Shown here in pieces: positions 63,159 to 64,000 of a stretch of 64,000 nucleotides of DNA. Each line of letters opens with the position of its first letter. Positions within the stretch are counted from its first letter, which is position 1. Source of the stretch: Gordius sp. MW1 (taxonomy: Eukaryota > Nematomorpha > Gordioida > Gordea > Gordiidae); contig OZ038529.1 in the NCBI GenBank assembly GCA_964036665.1, forward strand, positions 13,090,060 through 13,154,059. The letters are read 5' to 3'. The position numbers and the translations under genes are program-made. The notes beneath the pieces are model-generated. The model was not told the DNA's origin. It saw only the letters and a program-made list of their open reading frames with translations, and did not search any database.

Positions 63159-64000
63159 AAATATTAAGCATCACGTTGCGATACAACAAACTAATCGCAA
63201 CAATAAAACGTTGCCTTTTGTCAAAATGATAGTTCTCGCAGCTTAAAACCTCTTTTCGGATGTCAATCCAGGATAATAGGATTCTCAAATTGGCTTACTT
63301 TTATATATTTTTTCATGCTCTTTCACATAGAATTGAAAAAAATAAATATTTTTACCTCAAAAATTTTCACATATTTTTCTTTGAACCGTATTCATCCGAT
63401 GAAAGTTGTCGTTTTCAGACGTGGTTTCTATGATCCCAAGTAAAAATTTATCAGAATCTGAAAACTATTACTTTGAAATCATGATCGCATAGAGCCATTT
63501 TCAAAAATTAAGCATCACGTTGCGATACAACAAACTAATCGCAACAATAAAACGTTGTCTTTTGTCAAAATGATAGTTATCGCAGCTTAAAACCTCTTTT
63601 CGGAAGTCAATCGAGGATAATAGGATTCTCAAATTGGCTTACTTTTATATATTTTTTCATGCTCTTTCACATAGAATTGAAAAAAATAAATATATTTACC
63701 TCAAAAATTTTCACATATTTTTCTTGGAACCGTATTCATCCGATGAAAGTTGTCGTTTTCAGACGTGGTTTCTATGATCCCAAGTAAAAATTAATCAGAA
63801 TCTGAAAACTATTACTTTGAAATCATGATCGCATAGAGCCATTTTCAAAAATTAAGCATCACGTTGCGATACAACAAACTAATCGCAACAATAAAACGTT
63901 GCCTTTTGTCAAAATGATAGTTCTCGCAGCTTAAAACCTCTTTTCGGATGTCAATCCAGGATAATAGGATTCTCAAATTGGCTTACTTTTATATATTTTT

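Larger units (their letters stand above)
1..64000. repeat. 343-344 bp satellite DNA array (whole window)
   Basis: The same AT-rich unit recurs head to tail across the whole window in one orientation. Phase marks such as 'gatagttctcgcag' fall at 267, 587, 931, 1271, 1615, 1959 and 2302, and this spacing of mostly 340-344 bp continues to the end; about 188 copies can be counted. Monomers differ by point changes and small indels, and I estimate most pairs at above 90% identity. No inversion, transposon or unique spacer interrupts the array, and both window edges fall inside a monomer. Arrays of this kind are known from centromeric, pericentromeric and subtelomeric heterochromatin of eukaryotes. 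I do not recognise the family. Which chromosomal location applies cannot be decided from the sequence. Confidence 0.98.
57600..64000. repeat. Highly homogeneous right-hand section
   Basis: About nineteen monomers, nearly all with 'agaattgaaaaaaataa', A5T4 ('caaaaattttcac') and class A sequence. They differ mainly at a few recurrent sites: 'cgttg(t/c)c', 'ag/atgtcaatc(g/c)agg', 'tct(t/g)gaacc', 'agtt(c/a)tcgc' and 'tgatcc(c)aag'. The uniformity suggests recent homogenisation. The last base (64,000) falls in the TATA-rich run, so the array continues. I see no gene. Confidence 0.75.

Noticed and set aside
1-64000. CRISPR array
   Set aside because: There are regular repeats, but the unit is contiguous and about 343 bp long with no unique spacers. 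Variation is spread over the whole unit, and no cas genes are present.
1-64000. CENP-B box in the monomer
   Set aside because: The TTCG-containing sites ('cttttcggaagtcaatcgagg' region, and 'ttttttcgattc' on the minus strand) do not fit the pattern NTTCGNNNNANNCGGGN: the required A and the CGGG are missing.
1-64000. Transposon, LTR or integrated element
   Set aside because: No monomer interval contains inserted sequence. All length changes are losses or whole-monomer gains, and no terminal repeats or target-site duplications are seen.
1-64000. AATAAA hexamers and TATA-like runs as transcription signals
   Set aside because: They occur in every monomer (about two AATAAA and one TATATAT run) and are expected in 69% A+T DNA. 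Without transcript data they are not supportable as regulatory sites.
1-64000. Telomeric repeats, rRNA, tRNA or other RNA genes
   Set aside because: No telomere-type short tandem motif, cloverleaf with conserved tRNA boxes, or conserved rRNA segment was recognised on either strand.
1-64000. A novel gene-based system hidden in the window
   Set aside because: I looked for any stretch departing from the satellite phase and found none longer than a small indel. The window holds interesting array structure but no evidence of a multi-gene system.

Overview
The window is satellite DNA from end to end. It is one head-to-tail array, all in the same orientation, of an AT-rich monomer of about 343-344 bp. 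I counted about 188 copies using the recurring 'tcaatcgagg' segment as a phase mark. Both edges cut through a monomer, so the array continues on each side. I found no unique sequence, mobile element, RNA gene or credible protein gene. The monomer has about 31% G+C (hand count) and is not depleted in CpG. An array this long points to eukaryotic constitutive heterochromatin (centromeric, pericentromeric or subtelomeric), possibly of an invertebrate. I do not recognise the satellite family and cannot name the species.

Layout, left to right. 1-4.87 kb: relatively diverged monomers. 4.87-14.89 kb: a block of 8 monomers (2,749 bp) duplicated in tandem at 5,149-10,659, with a third copy at 12,088-14,885. 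14.89-19.98 kb: two related blocks offset by 3,077 bp; the first follows a truncation junction at 14,885/14,886. 19.98-21.72 kb: the first traceable appearance of an ordered monomer series. 21.72-29.99 kb: a 4,100-bp (12-monomer) tandem duplication that I could not distinguish from perfect. 31.4-50.9 kb: a higher-order repeat whose unit, anchored on the variant 'tcatgtctttt', recurs about every 10-13 monomers and contains two nested younger duplications (2,061 bp and 3,436 bp). 50.9-64 kb: a section marked by a 63-bp-deleted monomer subtype, becoming very homogeneous to the right, with 2,063-bp and 6,056-bp repeats.

Three linked sequence classes (A, B, C) occur in the stretch around 'gatcgcatag', and they are shuffled into blocks along the array. 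All monomers retain recognisable versions of an inverted repeat (GTTGCGAT, 11 bp, ATCGCAAC); class B adds a second, adjacent fold-back sequence.

The longest open frames (61-89 codons, all on the + strand) nearly all begin at TTG, are copies of the same repeat read through, and are broken by stops in most monomers. I therefore annotate no CDS. The real content here is the history of the array: nested unequal-exchange or amplification events at several scales. I did not find a gene-based system.
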